In this document: piece by piece, positions 43,681 through 55,936 of the stretch
Layout of the letters: each line of letters opens with the position of its first letter
Position numbering within the stretch: the first letter of the stretch is position 1
NCBI RefSeq assembly: GCF_903772925.1
Contig: NZ_LR812090.1
Coordinates: 2,128,333-2,192,332, forward strand
From: Alteromonas macleodii
GTDB taxonomy: Bacteria > Pseudomonadota > Gammaproteobacteria > Enterobacterales > Alteromonadaceae
Direction: 5' to 3'
Length of the DNA: 64,000 nt
The notes under the pieces: generated by a model
Told to the model about the DNA's origin: nothing
The model's database searches: none
The model's input: only the letters and a program-made list of their open reading frames with translations
Position numbers and translations under genes: made by a program

Positions 43681-44418
43681 CTACCCTCGAAGCGTAGGCT
43701 TTAGCTCTCTTACCCACATAGATGTGGCACCACAAATTGCTACTGGCATAACAATGAAGTTCACCACGGGAATGAGCGAGAACACGTTTACCATCATACC
43801 AAAGGTCATTGCTTTTCCTTTGTGTTCGCCCAGGTGCAAGCGCATTCGAGTGAAATCTACCTTGTGGTTATCATAAGGGTAGTCACAATACTGGATAGCC
43901 ATCATCCAGGCGTTAAATAAGAACCAAAGCACTTGACCGATAATAGGTAGGAAAAAGAACAGCAATAAAAAACCGATGGCGCGAGGTAAATACCAAATGA
44001 GTTTAGTCAATTCACGGCCTACAGTGCGCGGAATGTCTTTTACCAACGACATAACGCCTTCATCACCCAAGTCTTGGCCCGTTAAATGGCGCTCAACCTT
44101 TTCTGATAACACGCCGTTGAAAGGCGCGGCAATCCAGTTGGCCAAGGTGCCAAATATAAGTGCGAAAATGAGTAACACGCTAATTACCGCTAAAGGCCAT
44201 AAGAAGAAACTGATGGCCGTTTTTATCCAGCCTAACCATTCTGGTACAAGGTCGATAACATAGGCTATGCCCATTTCTATTTGGCCGAACAGGAAATAAA
44301 AAGCAACGGAAAACAGAACAAGGTTTATAATGAGGGGCACAAACACGAAACGCTTTAGCCCTTTCGTCTTTATAAGCGAAAAGCCTTCAAAGAAATAATG
44401 TACACCACCTGAACTCAT
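43681..44418 (-). CDS. cysZ: Sulfate transporter CysZ
   Basis: 245 residues with four to six hydrophobic segments and the CysZ pattern: GVHYFFEGFSLI at the start, PFNGVLSEKVERHLTG near 100, LPIIGQVLWFLFNAWMMA and YCDYPYDNHKVDF. Inner-membrane sulfate uptake for cysteine synthesis. It is divergent from smc, the order usual in many gammaproteobacteria (cysZ / zipA / ligA). Confidence 0.93.
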   Translation of the reverse strand: MSSGGVHYFFEGFSLIKTKGLKRFVFVPLIINLVLFSVAFYFLFGQIEMGIAYVIDLVPEWLGWIKTAISFFLWPLAVISVLLIFALIFGTLANWIAAPFNGVLSEKVERHLTGQDLGDEGVMSLVKDIPRTVGRELTKLIWYLPRAIGFLLLFFFLPIIGQVLWFLFNAWMMAIQYCDYPYDNHKVDFTRMRLHLGEHKGKAMTFGMMVNVFSLIPVVNFIVMPVAICGATSMWVRELKPTLRG

Positions 44419-44684
44419 TCATACTCCTTCGCGTTATTTTAAACGCTTTGTTTATTAGCTATTTACTCTATCATACGCCCTTGGTGCGTTCTGTGCCTAA
44501 CTCGCCGAAATGGTAATTGTTACAAGCTGTTAGTTTTGGTAGAGTCGAAACATAATAACAAAAGAACCTTCTGTGTGATTACATCATTTCCATATCATCC
44601 GCTAATTCAGCATCCCATCAAGGGGTATTGGGCTGAAGCTATGACGATTTCGTCCGGCAACTCTGTATATCATAGGGATGATGC

Positions 44685-47600
44685 GTGAGGCTTAAGAAGA
44701 TAAAGCTTGCGGGCTTCAAGTCCTTTGTTGAGCCGACTACTATTCCATTTCCCGGGGAAATGACTGCCATTGTTGGGCCGAACGGCTGTGGTAAATCCAA
44801 TGTTATTGATGCTGTTCGCTGGGTATTAGGTGAAAGTTCAGCGAAGAACCTACGCGGCGATGCGATGACAGACGTGATCTTCAACGGTTCATCTTCACGA
44901 AAACCCGTGGGGCAATGTAGCGTTGAACTTGTTTTCGATAACAGTGCAGGGCGGATCGCAGGCGAATTTGCTAACTACAACGAGCTGTCGGTTAAACGAT
45001 TAGTAACTCGAGATGCCACGTCAACTTACTTCCTCAACGGTACCAAATGTCGCAGACGAGACGTTACCGATCTGTTTTTAGGAACAGGGCTAGGACCACG
45101 CTCTTACGCCATTATCGAACAAGGTATGATCTCACGGCTTATTGAATCTAAGCCACAAGAGCTGCGCGTGTTTATTGAAGAAGCTGCGGGTATATCAAAG
45201 TACAAAGAGCGTCGCAGAGAAACAGAAAATCGCATCAGGCACACGCAAGACAACCTGGAACGTTTAAACGATGTGCGCGATGAACTTGGCAAGCAGTTGG
45301 AAAAATTACAGCGACAAGCTGCCGCTGCAACCCGCTATAAAACATTGCGCGCACAGGCCAGAGAGTTGAAGGGTCAGCTTGCGGCAATTAGATTTCTTAA
45401 AAATAGCGAACATATTGAAGCGCTGCAAAAGCAGCAGCAAACACTGCAAATAGAAGTCGACGATTTGAATGCTAAGTTACAAGGTGATGAAGCCGGGCTT
45501 GAGTCGTATAAAACTAAGCAAGTTGAGACCAAGCAAGTCATCGATGATCTGCAGCAGCAGTTATTCACCACAAGCAATGCAATCACGCGATTAGAGCAAA
45601 ACGCCCTGCATGCGAAACAGCGAAAAGGGCAAATAGAGCAAGAGTTAACGCGGATAAACGAACAGCATGAGTTGCTAAACCACTCTATTGATGAAGCGCA
45701 GGAAGCACTTGCTGTGTCAAACGAGGCGCTTGAAAACATTGAACCAGAGCTTTTACTGAAAGAAGCTGAGCTGGAACATGCAAAAGCGCGTTTTGAAGAC
45801 GTAGAGCAGTCGCTAAGAGAGTTTAACGCAAAAGCTCGTGAGCAAGAGCAGACGTACAACCAGCTTCGACAAGACGTGCAACAGTGTCATAGCCAAATTC
45901 AGTCTACAATGAGTATGCAGCTTCGCACATCCCAGCGTATTAGCGAACTGCAAGACGAGCTAAAACAGCTTGATGACGAAGACTACTCAGATCAAATAGC
46001 ATTGTTAGAAGAGCAAGCAAACGAGCTAGATTTTGATATTGATGAAGGTAAACAAGCGGTTCAAACAGCTAGCGAGAAACTCCAAAAACAGCATGCTGAA
46101 GTGCAAACTATTGAAGCGAGACATCGTGAGGCGCAGGGTCAGCTGCAAACCGCCCAATCCACTAAATCTGCATTAGAAGCACTTCAGCAAGACGCTTCTA
46201 ACTTTGAAGATACGCTATTAGAGGGAATAGAAAAGCTTTGGCAACAAATTAGCTCAAGCCAAAAGCTTGCACCCTGTATCGAAGCTATATTACAGCACGC
46301 TAGAGACCCTGTAGTCGCGAAAAACTACCCCATACAAGAGCTTTTGAAAAACAAAGCGCGTCTGCCCACAGGCGTAAAGGTGTACACCGAAAGCCTGTTC
46401 GTAAGTTCGGCAAAAGCCGGCTCTTTAGCCCATGCTTTATTAACCGAGCTTGGCGGTAGAAACACTTCACCGGCACAGGTTCCCGCATTTTTTGATGATA
46501 TTTACCTTTGTGAAGACGATGAAGATCTTGCAAGTAAGGTGGAACGCTTAACTGATACCGAAATGAAAAGCGGTGTTAAAGGCTTTACTAGCGCAATCTC
46601 ACCTTCAGGTTTATGGGCCAGCTCCCATTGGGTCGTTAAACCGGGTGAGGTGAATGACGGTGCTTTACAGCGTGCTAACAAAATTAAATCGCTTACAGAT
46701 AATATTGAAGCTATTGAAAGTCTCATTGAAGAAGTTGAGCATTCCATTGAGGAAGCGAAGCAAGCTTTTGAAGCATGCGAAGCTCGAAAGCATACAGCTC
46801 AAAACGCCTTAGCTGAAAAAGAAAATCAACGGGCTCAGATTAAAAACAAGCTTTCTTTACTTGAAATGCAGCAAGAGCAGCAATCTACTCGCAGCGCCAA
46901 ACTTAATGATGAATTGGCAAAACAAGAGTTAATGCTTGCCAAAGAAGAAGAGCAGTTGGCGCAACTTTCTGAAAAGTTAGAACTTCTAGAAGCGCACATT
47001 CTTGAATACGAAGTGCATATTGATGAAGTTAATGCGAAACGTGAAGAAAATGAGCGAAATACATCAGAATTACGCGCCTCAGTTGATTCATTAACGTCGC
47101 AAAATCATGAGCTTGCATTAAAAAAGCAGCAATTTGAAAATCATCAAAACTTATATAGACAGCAGGTTACGCGTAATCTTGAGCAGCGTGAAGAATATGT
47201 AAAAAACAAAGAGAGATTACAAAAAGAGCTAGCGCATCTTACGTCTCCGGAAGAAATTCAGGAAGCAGAGCTTCAGTCTCTGCTAGAGAATAAGGCTGAG
47301 TTAGAGCAACTAAAAAGCGCTAAGCAGCGCAGCCTTGAAGATATTGAACAGTGGTTGCGAGAAGCCGAAAAAGGGCATCAGGCTCTAGGTAAAGACATAC
47401 AAACCCGACAGACAAACATCGATAAACTAAACATTGATATTGAAGGGTATCGGGTACGCGCAAATACGATCCTAGAACAGCTTGACGAAACACAGCAATC
47501 ACTAAAAAGCATTTTAGAAACCTTGCCAGAAGAGGCTGAAGAAAAGCGTTGGCAAGAAGACCTTGAAAAAACGCAAGCCAACCTTCAGCGTTTAGGAGCG

Positions 47601-48206
47601 GTAAATTTAGCTGCGGTTGAAGAATATGAGACCCAGTCACAAAGAAAGTCTCATTTGGATACACAGCACAACGACCTTACCGATGCGTTGGAAACTCTGC
47701 AGTCCGCTATTCGAAAAATTGATAAAGAGACACGCACGCGCTTTTCAAACACTTTTGAGCAGGTTAACGAAGACCTTAAAATGTTATTTCCTAAAGTCTT
47801 CGGCGGTGGCTCAGCATACCTTGCGCTTACCGATGATGACTTATTAGAGACTGGGGTAACGATAATGGCTCGTCCCCCTGGTAAGAAAAATAGTACGATT
47901 CACCTCTTAAGCGGTGGAGAAAAAGCATTAACCGCTTTATCATTGGTGTTTGCTATTTTCAGATTGAATCCGGCACCATTTTGCTTGCTGGATGAAGTAG
48001 ATGCACCATTGGATGATGCAAATGTAGGGCGCTTTTGTAACTTAGTGTCAGAAATGTCACAAACAGTGCAGTTTATTTATATCACCCACAATAAAATAGC
48101 GATGGAAATGGCTAGTCACTTAACCGGTGTTACTATGGCGGAACCTGGAGTTTCACGTATGGTAGCGGTAGACGTTGACGAAGCTGTAGCCTTCGCAGAA
48201 GCATAA
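44685..48206 (+). CDS. smc: Chromosome segregation protein SMC
   Basis: 1173 residues. Walker A GPNGCGKSN at 32-40, Q-loop VLGESSAKNLRG, two long coiled coils (about 170-500 and 660-1000) with a hinge at about 500-640, signature LLSGGEKALTA near 1070 and Walker B FCLLDEVDAPLDDAN near 1093. Condensin subunit; its presence instead of MukB suits Alteromonadales. GTG start with AGGGATG upstream, in the typical cysZ-smc-zipA-ligA block. Next gene is 20 bases downstream. Confidence 0.96.
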   Translation: MRLKKIKLAGFKSFVEPTTIPFPGEMTAIVGPNGCGKSNVIDAVRWVLGESSAKNLRGDAMTDVIFNGSSSRKPVGQCSVELVFDNSAGRIAGEFANYNELSVKRLVTRDATSTYFLNGTKCRRRDVTDLFLGTGLGPRSYAIIEQGMISRLIESKPQELRVFIEEAAGISKYKERRRETENRIRHTQDNLERLNDVRDELGKQLEKLQRQAAAATRYKTLRAQARELKGQLAAIRFLKNSEHIEALQKQQQTLQIEVDDLNAKLQGDEAGLESYKTKQVETKQVIDDLQQQLFTTSNAITRLEQNALHAKQRKGQIEQELTRINEQHELLNHSIDEAQEALAVSNEALENIEPELLLKEAELEHAKARFEDVEQSLREFNAKAREQEQTYNQLRQDVQQCHSQIQSTMSMQLRTSQRISELQDELKQLDDEDYSDQIALLEEQANELDFDIDEGKQAVQTASEKLQKQHAEVQTIEARHREAQGQLQTAQSTKSALEALQQDASNFEDTLLEGIEKLWQQISSSQKLAPCIEAILQHARDPVVAKNYPIQELLKNKARLPTGVKVYTESLFVSSAKAGSLAHALLTELGGRNTSPAQVPAFFDDIYLCEDDEDLASKVERLTDTEMKSGVKGFTSAISPSGLWASSHWVVKPGEVNDGALQRANKIKSLTDNIEAIESLIEEVEHSIEEAKQAFEACEARKHTAQNALAEKENQRAQIKNKLSLLEMQQEQQSTRSAKLNDELAKQELMLAKEEEQLAQLSEKLELLEAHILEYEVHIDEVNAKREENERNTSELRASVDSLTSQNHELALKKQQFENHQNLYRQQVTRNLEQREEYVKNKERLQKELAHLTSPEEIQEAELQSLLENKAELEQLKSAKQRSLEDIEQWLREAEKGHQALGKDIQTRQTNIDKLNIDIEGYRVRANTILEQLDETQQSLKSILETLPEEAEEKRWQEDLEKTQANLQRLGAVNLAAVEEYETQSQRKSHLDTQHNDLTDALETLQSAIRKIDKETRTRFSNTFEQVNEDLKMLFPKVFGGGSAYLALTDDDLLETGVTIMARPPGKKNSTIHLLSGGEKALTALSLVFAIFRLNPAPFCLLDEVDAPLDDANVGRFCNLVSEMSQTVQFIYITHNKIAMEMASHLTGVTMAEPGVSRMVAVDVDEAVAFAEA

Positions 48207-48226
48207 CAAAGGGCGAAAGAAATTAA

Positions 48227-49822
48227 ATGGAAGATCAATTACGTCTATTTTTACTCCTTGGAGGCACGGTTTTTATCATTGCTGTGCTTGCCCACGGTAT
48301 TTGGAAAATTCGTAAAAACGGTAAGCCTTCGGAAAAAGAGCGCTTAGAGCCCCGTCAATGGCAGGAGGATGATGGCGAATTAGAATCCGAACCACAGGAA
48401 GGTTTTGATGAACTTGGCATTGGTGCGGTTCGAGTGGTTAGCAATTCGCAAAACTCACCTAATAGAGCAGATGAGAGCAGCGCAGCAGAAAATTCAGCTT
48501 CTAGCATGTCGTATGATGACTCGGTGAATAACCCAGATAACGGCAGCGACGCTCAAAAATTCAGTAACGATGAGAGCAATCACTCTTCTCAATATGCTTC
48601 TTCGAGTGACATTCATAGCCAGAAAGACGATGCTGGCGAAGAACACGCTAATGCCAGCAGCAATGATAATTCTTCGATGTCGCCAGCCGAAAAACAGGAT
48701 GGAAAAGAGCGCGAAAAAGAAGACGCTCAAGAAGCGCCCAAGCTGTATGGTTCAGTGGTAACGAACCCCAAGCCACACATGAAAGGGCAGGCTCGCTCGA
48801 TTGATACCGCAACAAGTAAAAGCGATGACAACGTTGCTGCCTTCCCTGAGCCTCCTGGTTTCTTGCTTCGAGAAGGCGACGATGAAGCTCAGTCAGCGCC
48901 ACAAACACAGCGCGAAGAAAATGCACAAGAGGCGTCTTATTCAGCGCCGAACAACTCGAATGGCTCAAATAACGGTTACTCTGATAATCAAACCACGGCA
49001 CAGCCCGCACAGGCGCCAGCAGCACCCGTTCGTCCTGCGCAAAAGTTTTATGTAGACCCTACGCTTGAAGAAGAACCAGCACCGGTTCAAGCACCGGCTA
49101 AAAACGAGCGAGAAGTGGCTGACTTTAGCTTAGACGCCCAAGAAGATTCATCTTCATTACGGAGTAGCCAGGAAGAAAATGAACAGCCGCGACGTTTTAC
49201 ACGTAGTAAGCGAAGCAAAACACCGATCAAGAAGCGGGAAGAGCCTAATTTTGGCGATGACCAAATGCGCATCGACTTCGACACCAGCGAGCAGGGTAAC
49301 CCGGAATTTGGTGAAGAGAGCTTTAGTGCAAATGATACACACAGCGACACTGCCACTAGCTCATCTGAGCCAGCAAAGTCATCTAGCGTTGAACCCGAAG
49401 TATTGGTGTTAAACGTAAGAGCACCTGAAGGTGAGGCTATTTCTGGTGCTGCGCTTTTACCTATGTTGCTTACACTAGGGTTTAAGTTTGGCGACCAGGA
49501 TATCTTCCATCGTCACGTAAATTCCAATGGCAAAGGGCCTGTATTATTTAGCCTAGCCAATATGTTTAAACCTGGTGTTTTTGATATTGATAACCTGGAA
49601 AATTTTGAGACCCAAGGTGTATCTTTGTTTATGATATTGCCCATTGAAGGCGACCCTCATCAAGTATTCAATATGATGCACAACGCGGCGCGTAAGCTAG
49701 CGGACGAGTTTGGTGCTCAGGTTTTAGATGGTCGTCGAAGTGTGTTAACTAAACAGGGCTTACAGCAATACGTTGAAAAAATTCGTGAATTTGAACGCAA
49801 GCGTATGATTGCTCGCAGCTAA
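48227..49822 (+). CDS. zipA: Cell division protein ZipA
   Basis: 531 residues, longer than the 328 of E. coli. N-terminal membrane anchor (LRLFLLLGGTVFIIAVLAHG), basic/acidic region, a very long Ser/Asn/Asp-rich then Pro/Ala/Gln-rich linker (about 60-380), and the FtsZ-binding ZipA_C domain from about 390 (EVLVLNVRAPEGEAISGAAL; FGDQDIFHRH; FMILPIEGD). Anchors the Z ring at the inner membrane. The linker is compositionally biased and would evolve fast. Confidence 0.94.
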   Translation: MEDQLRLFLLLGGTVFIIAVLAHGIWKIRKNGKPSEKERLEPRQWQEDDGELESEPQEGFDELGIGAVRVVSNSQNSPNRADESSAAENSASSMSYDDSVNNPDNGSDAQKFSNDESNHSSQYASSSDIHSQKDDAGEEHANASSNDNSSMSPAEKQDGKEREKEDAQEAPKLYGSVVTNPKPHMKGQARSIDTATSKSDDNVAAFPEPPGFLLREGDDEAQSAPQTQREENAQEASYSAPNNSNGSNNGYSDNQTTAQPAQAPAAPVRPAQKFYVDPTLEEEPAPVQAPAKNEREVADFSLDAQEDSSSLRSSQEENEQPRRFTRSKRSKTPIKKREEPNFGDDQMRIDFDTSEQGNPEFGEESFSANDTHSDTATSSSEPAKSSSVEPEVLVLNVRAPEGEAISGAALLPMLLTLGFKFGDQDIFHRHVNSNGKGPVLFSLANMFKPGVFDIDNLENFETQGVSLFMILPIEGDPHQVFNMMHNAARKLADEFGAQVLDGRRSVLTKQGLQQYVEKIREFERKRMIARS

Positions 49823-49879
49823 CGCAAGCTATTCAACTGTCTATATCGCACGCTTTGTACGTGCTTGATGATAGCGTAA

Positions 49880-49912
49880 TAAAGGACTTGGCTCATACCC
49901 AGGTCCTTTTCT
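49880..49912 (+). terminator. Terminator of smc-zipA
   Basis: AAAGGACTTGG and CCAGGTCCTTT form a stem at about 49881-49910, followed by TT. Confidence 0.7.
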
Positions 49913-50040
49913 ATTAAATAGCGCTACAGCGAGGCTGCAAATTATACTAACCGACTAAAAAGACGGCGGTTTAATGCTTCATTTGAAACAAAAGGTCGTT
50001 TGGGTTAAGTAACCTAAGCAACAAATTGTAAAACTTTTAA

Positions 50041-52104
<2,064 letters not shown>

Positions 52105-52229
52105 ACCTGTGAAATAAACGCTAAGAATGCTTTTTAGACTGAGGCCTCTTTGATATTGAGCCTCGGCCTAACGCAGTTCAAGTACAAAACACAGGAACTC
52201 TTAAGTCTCACTTCCGATAAAAACCAAAA

Positions 52230-52262
52230 AAAACGCCACAATGAGATGTGGCGTTTTTTATG
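52230..52262 (+). terminator. Terminator of ligA
   Basis: AACGCCACA (52232-52240) and TGTGGCGTT (52247-52255), loop ATGAGA, then Ts. Confidence 0.88.
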
Positions 52263-52321
52263 TCTTATCGAAAGCAAATGCTGCTATTTACTCTTGCTGA
52301 AATTTGCTCTACGGGGCTTTG

Positions 52322-52849
52322 TTATTGAGCCGTCTGATTACGCATTTGTCTGCGTCTTTCCCACGCTTTTTTCACTTGAAAGCGCCATACCCAGTTTAAG
52401 GAAAAGTAACCTGCCAATCCGAAAACCACAGAGCAAATACCACAACCAACTAAAAAAGCGGGCCCAATGGTGTTAATGCTTTCTACCACCCACTGCCAGC
52501 TAAACTGGAATTCAAAATGCTCAGGTTTGGTCCCAAGTACAGTAGTACCCACTTTGTAAGCCCCATAAAATATAGGGGGAATGGTAAATGGATTTGTTAC
52601 CCAGACTGTTGCGACAGACAAGGGAAGGTTTGCTCGAAAAGGGATAGCTAAACCTGCAGAAAGCCACATTTGAAACGGCACAGGCCAAAAGGCAAAAAAC
52701 AAGCCTATGCCAAACGCGCCAGATGCAGAGCGACGGTTCAGGTGCCATAAATTAGGTTCGTGCAATACGCTACCAAATATTTTTAACGCTTTGTTTTGCT
52801 TAATGCTTTGGTGATCTGGCAAAAAACGTCGAATAAATTTCTTAGGCAT
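52322..52849 (-). CDS. DUF2062 family membrane protein
   Basis: 175 residues from ATG 52849, with two to three hydrophobic segments. DUF2062 pattern: SASGAFGIGLFFAFWPVPFQM, LPLSVATVWVTNPFT and IFYGAYKVG. Often next to glycosyltransferases or comEC; function unknown. It is divergent from comEC, whose start is 120 bases away. Confidence 0.85.
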   Translation of the reverse strand: MPKKFIRRFLPDHQSIKQNKALKIFGSVLHEPNLWHLNRRSASGAFGIGLFFAFWPVPFQMWLSAGLAIPFRANLPLSVATVWVTNPFTIPPIFYGAYKVGTTVLGTKPEHFEFQFSWQWVVESINTIGPAFLVGCGICSVVFGLAGYFSLNWVWRFQVKKAWERRRQMRNQTAQ

Positions 52850-52969
52850 AAATATCAATGCATCTCGAAAATAAAATCAAAAAAGACAGAAAAAATAACA
52901 GCAAACGGGATTGCGCAGCACGGTTTTGCACTAGCAACGTTCACTCACTGTCAATTGCTACGTGAAAAC

Positions 52970-55645
52970 ATGGTCAATCGTATCACAATTTGCCTAAGCT
53001 GTTTTTGCGTTGGCGCAATAAGTGCGGTTTTATGGCAAAAACTTCCAAGTACCCACACCATGGCATTGATGATTGCCATATTGGTGATAGCTATTGTTGT
53101 CATCTTACTGTTTTCTTTAAAAAAACCTAGGTCCAATAAGACCATTTTTGATGTACAGCTATGTTGTGCAGTGAGCGGCTTAATACTCGGCGTACTGTGG
53201 GTGGCGAGTGTAGGGCATTTTTACTACGCTTGGCAACTGCCCAAGGGTAAAATTCAACAAGATGTCACAATATCGGGGCGAGTTTTATCGCAGGGATGTG
53301 TTTCTAATAAAAGTAATAACTCAGAGGCCGCTTTTCATTATGTGGTAAGCATTACGTCGGTAAATGGCGAGAGCGTCGCGACATTTTTAGATGATGGCGC
53401 AGTGCCAAAACCCCTGAATGCTGTTTTATCTTACGCTTTCAACTTTAGAGCTCGCCTTGCTCACAAGCAATACAAGTTTTCAAGTGACAATGTTGAGCGA
53501 GTGCAACGCTCACAACGTGGTTTAGATGATGTAAAGCAGCACGTCACATCGCAAGCGTCAGAAAAGTCTGTCGGACTTAAATGTTTGCACAATGGCGACA
53601 CGTTTACAGCGGTTGTTAAACTTAAGCCTGCATACGGTACGGTCAATCCCGTTGGAGCAAGCCGCCAGCAGCAGCTGGTTAGTCAGTTTATTCATGTCAC
53701 TGGATATATTAAATCTATAGAGCACGATAAAACCACGCATGAGCATTCGTTGCGCTATGACCTTTCGACAACGCTAGAAGCGCAGAATCTCAATAACCTC
53801 AATTGGTGGCGGGCGCTACTGCTTGGCGATAAGGCTGGGTTTACAAAAGACAACTGGGCGCTGTTACAACGCACAGGTACCGGGCACATATTTAGTATAT
53901 CCGGTATGCACTTATCACTTATTGCCGGGGTATGCTTATTAGCTTTTAACCCGATAATTTTCATACTTAGACACGTTTTCGATATATTCGGTAGTGTGCA
54001 TTACTTCTTAGCCAGCATAACAAGCATAAGGTTAAAGACAGTAGATCGAGAGAACAAAACTGATCGACGTTCAAAGTTATTAACTATTAAAGCGCCGATT
54101 AGAGCCATAGTGCTCTGCTTGCTTGTGGTTATTTGTTTTTTTTATGCGCTGTTAAGCGGAAGTGCCTTGCCCGTTGTGCGAGCCTGGGTTCTTGTAGCTA
54201 TTGGCTGCGCGTTGTCGCTTTCACGTAATGCATGGAGGCCAATAAATATTGCGTTAGCTATGCTGGCGTTGAGTTTGCTGCTTTTCCCGCTTTCTATGTT
54301 AAGTGCAAGCTTTTACTTAAGCGTAGGTGCAGTGGTGTGTATTTGGTTTTTAGTGACCACATGGGGGCTACAGCGCTCACCTTGGTATGTGTCGCTAATA
54401 AAGCTGCAAATAGCGCTAACGCTTATAATGATGCCGCTAACACTCATCTGGTTTGATAGTGCAAGTATTATTGCGCTAATAGCAAACTTGATTGCCTTAC
54501 CCGTTATAACTTTGTTGCTGCCCGTTTGTTTACTCTCTCTATTGCTGCTTCATTTTATTCATTTCGGCCCAGTCCAAGAATTGGCAAGCGCACTATTTCA
54601 AACAAGTGATACCTGTTTGGGGTATTTATTGTCATTTCTAAACCTGCTTAGTGGCTTTTCATTAAGTGCAGTTGATGTTCACCAGGGTAATGGCGCTACG
54701 CTCTGTTTGCTTGCTGCTGTTGTTATTTTTCTGTTGCCTGCATGGCGCTACAAAAAAGTATGTATCCTAATTTTGTCCATACCTTTTTTTAGTTTCATTC
54801 AAAAATGGTCACCCGTTAATGAGGAGCCTTGGACGCTTCACGTTTTTGATGCTGGCCAAGCTAGCGCGATCGCTATTACAAGAGGGAGTAGAGCAATCAT
54901 TATTGATTCTGGTGCTCAGTTTGAGGGTATTGCTCGCACAGCGACCGCACACCTGCTTCCATTTCTGGAAGGTACACATGTTTCAAGCATCGATGTTGTT
55001 ATTCATACACATAGTGATAACGACCACGCGGGAGGTTTATCTGCGGTTAAACTTCATAGTTTGGCAGCACACGCCAGCTTTCATTCGCCTACCGCGGGAT
55101 GCGAGAGAGGCAAGCGTGTTTATTGGCAGAATTTGACCGTCGAATTTTTATGGCCGCCAAAGGGCAATAAGCAAGACAATAATGCCATGTCCTGTGTGGT
55201 TAAAGTTTCTGGTCAGTCTGGCAGCGTTCTTATACCCGGTGATATTGAAAAGGCGAGCGAGTACGCCCTGATCACACGTGAAATACAAGAGATTTCAGCA
55301 AAAGAAAGCGCGTTAATACCAAGCTTTTCAAATTTAAGTGCTGATATTCTTATTGCGCCCCATCACGGTAGTAAGACCTCATCTACTGATGTCTTTATAG
55401 AGCATGTTGCACCAAGGGCTGTGATCTTTACCCAAGGTTTCGAGAATCGCTGGCAGTTTCCAGCAAGTGAAGTGGCTAGGCGATACAAGTATCATAAAGT
55501 AAAGCAGTATTTAACCAGTTACCACGGCTATGTTAGGGCAACGTTTACCCAGGGCAGTTATCACATAGATACCCAGCGATATACTTTGCATAAGCGCTGG
55601 TATTTGAGAGGCATTAACCCGCGACATTTAGAAGCACAACCCTAG
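52970..55645 (+). CDS. comEC: DNA internalization/competence protein ComEC/Rec2
   Basis: 891 residues. N-terminal DUF4131-like region, a competence membrane domain with about ten helices including GDKAGFTKDNWALLQRTGT and HIFSISGMHLSLIAG, and a C-terminal metallo-beta-lactamase-like domain with VIHTHSDNDHAGG. Forms the inner-membrane channel for single-stranded DNA in natural transformation. ATG 52970 begins a membrane segment; the longer frame to 52796 adds an unlikely basic stretch and overlaps the neighbour. Confidence 0.93.
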   Translation: MVNRITICLSCFCVGAISAVLWQKLPSTHTMALMIAILVIAIVVILLFSLKKPRSNKTIFDVQLCCAVSGLILGVLWVASVGHFYYAWQLPKGKIQQDVTISGRVLSQGCVSNKSNNSEAAFHYVVSITSVNGESVATFLDDGAVPKPLNAVLSYAFNFRARLAHKQYKFSSDNVERVQRSQRGLDDVKQHVTSQASEKSVGLKCLHNGDTFTAVVKLKPAYGTVNPVGASRQQQLVSQFIHVTGYIKSIEHDKTTHEHSLRYDLSTTLEAQNLNNLNWWRALLLGDKAGFTKDNWALLQRTGTGHIFSISGMHLSLIAGVCLLAFNPIIFILRHVFDIFGSVHYFLASITSIRLKTVDRENKTDRRSKLLTIKAPIRAIVLCLLVVICFFYALLSGSALPVVRAWVLVAIGCALSLSRNAWRPINIALAMLALSLLLFPLSMLSASFYLSVGAVVCIWFLVTTWGLQRSPWYVSLIKLQIALTLIMMPLTLIWFDSASIIALIANLIALPVITLLLPVCLLSLLLLHFIHFGPVQELASALFQTSDTCLGYLLSFLNLLSGFSLSAVDVHQGNGATLCLLAAVVIFLLPAWRYKKVCILILSIPFFSFIQKWSPVNEEPWTLHVFDAGQASAIAITRGSRAIIIDSGAQFEGIARTATAHLLPFLEGTHVSSIDVVIHTHSDNDHAGGLSAVKLHSLAAHASFHSPTAGCERGKRVYWQNLTVEFLWPPKGNKQDNNAMSCVVKVSGQSGSVLIPGDIEKASEYALITREIQEISAKESALIPSFSNLSADILIAPHHGSKTSSTDVFIEHVAPRAVIFTQGFENRWQFPASEVARRYKYHKVKQYLTSYHGYVRATFTQGSYHIDTQRYTLHKRWYLRGINPRHLEAQP

Positions 55646-55936
55646 CTCATCAATAACTAGCACTTCAAAAGCCGGCACCTCAAAAGCTGGTACTTCAACA
55701 CCCTGTAAATAGTAAAAAGCCATTCCTGCATTCCCACGCTTTGCTAGAAACCTTGCCAGCGCCTTCTGGTAGGGCAATTACCTATGAGGGTTGGTATTAT
55801 AGTGAAGTGACCACACATTGTTCAGTTAGTTGGCAGACTAACCAATTTTGCCTCTATATTAGTGAATTAGAGTGAGAACGAGTACAATACTCTTAACGCG
55901 TTTTCGTTAACGTTTTAAACAGGTTAAAAAAACTAC
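55646..55936. other. Intergenic region before msbA
   Basis: No gene. Contains a 15-bp tandem repeat and a possible TTGGCA...TATATT pair around 55830-55860, spacing not ideal. Confidence 0.45.
55661..55705. repeat. 15-bp tandem repeat, about 2.7 copies
   Basis: CACTTCAAAAGCCGG, CACCTCAAAAGCTGG and a partial TACTTCAACACC at 55661, 55676 and 55691. Confidence 0.8.

Noticed and set aside
52150..52476. 108-codon ORF after ligA
   Set aside because: Spans the ligA terminator and the 3' end of the DUF2062 gene on the other strand.
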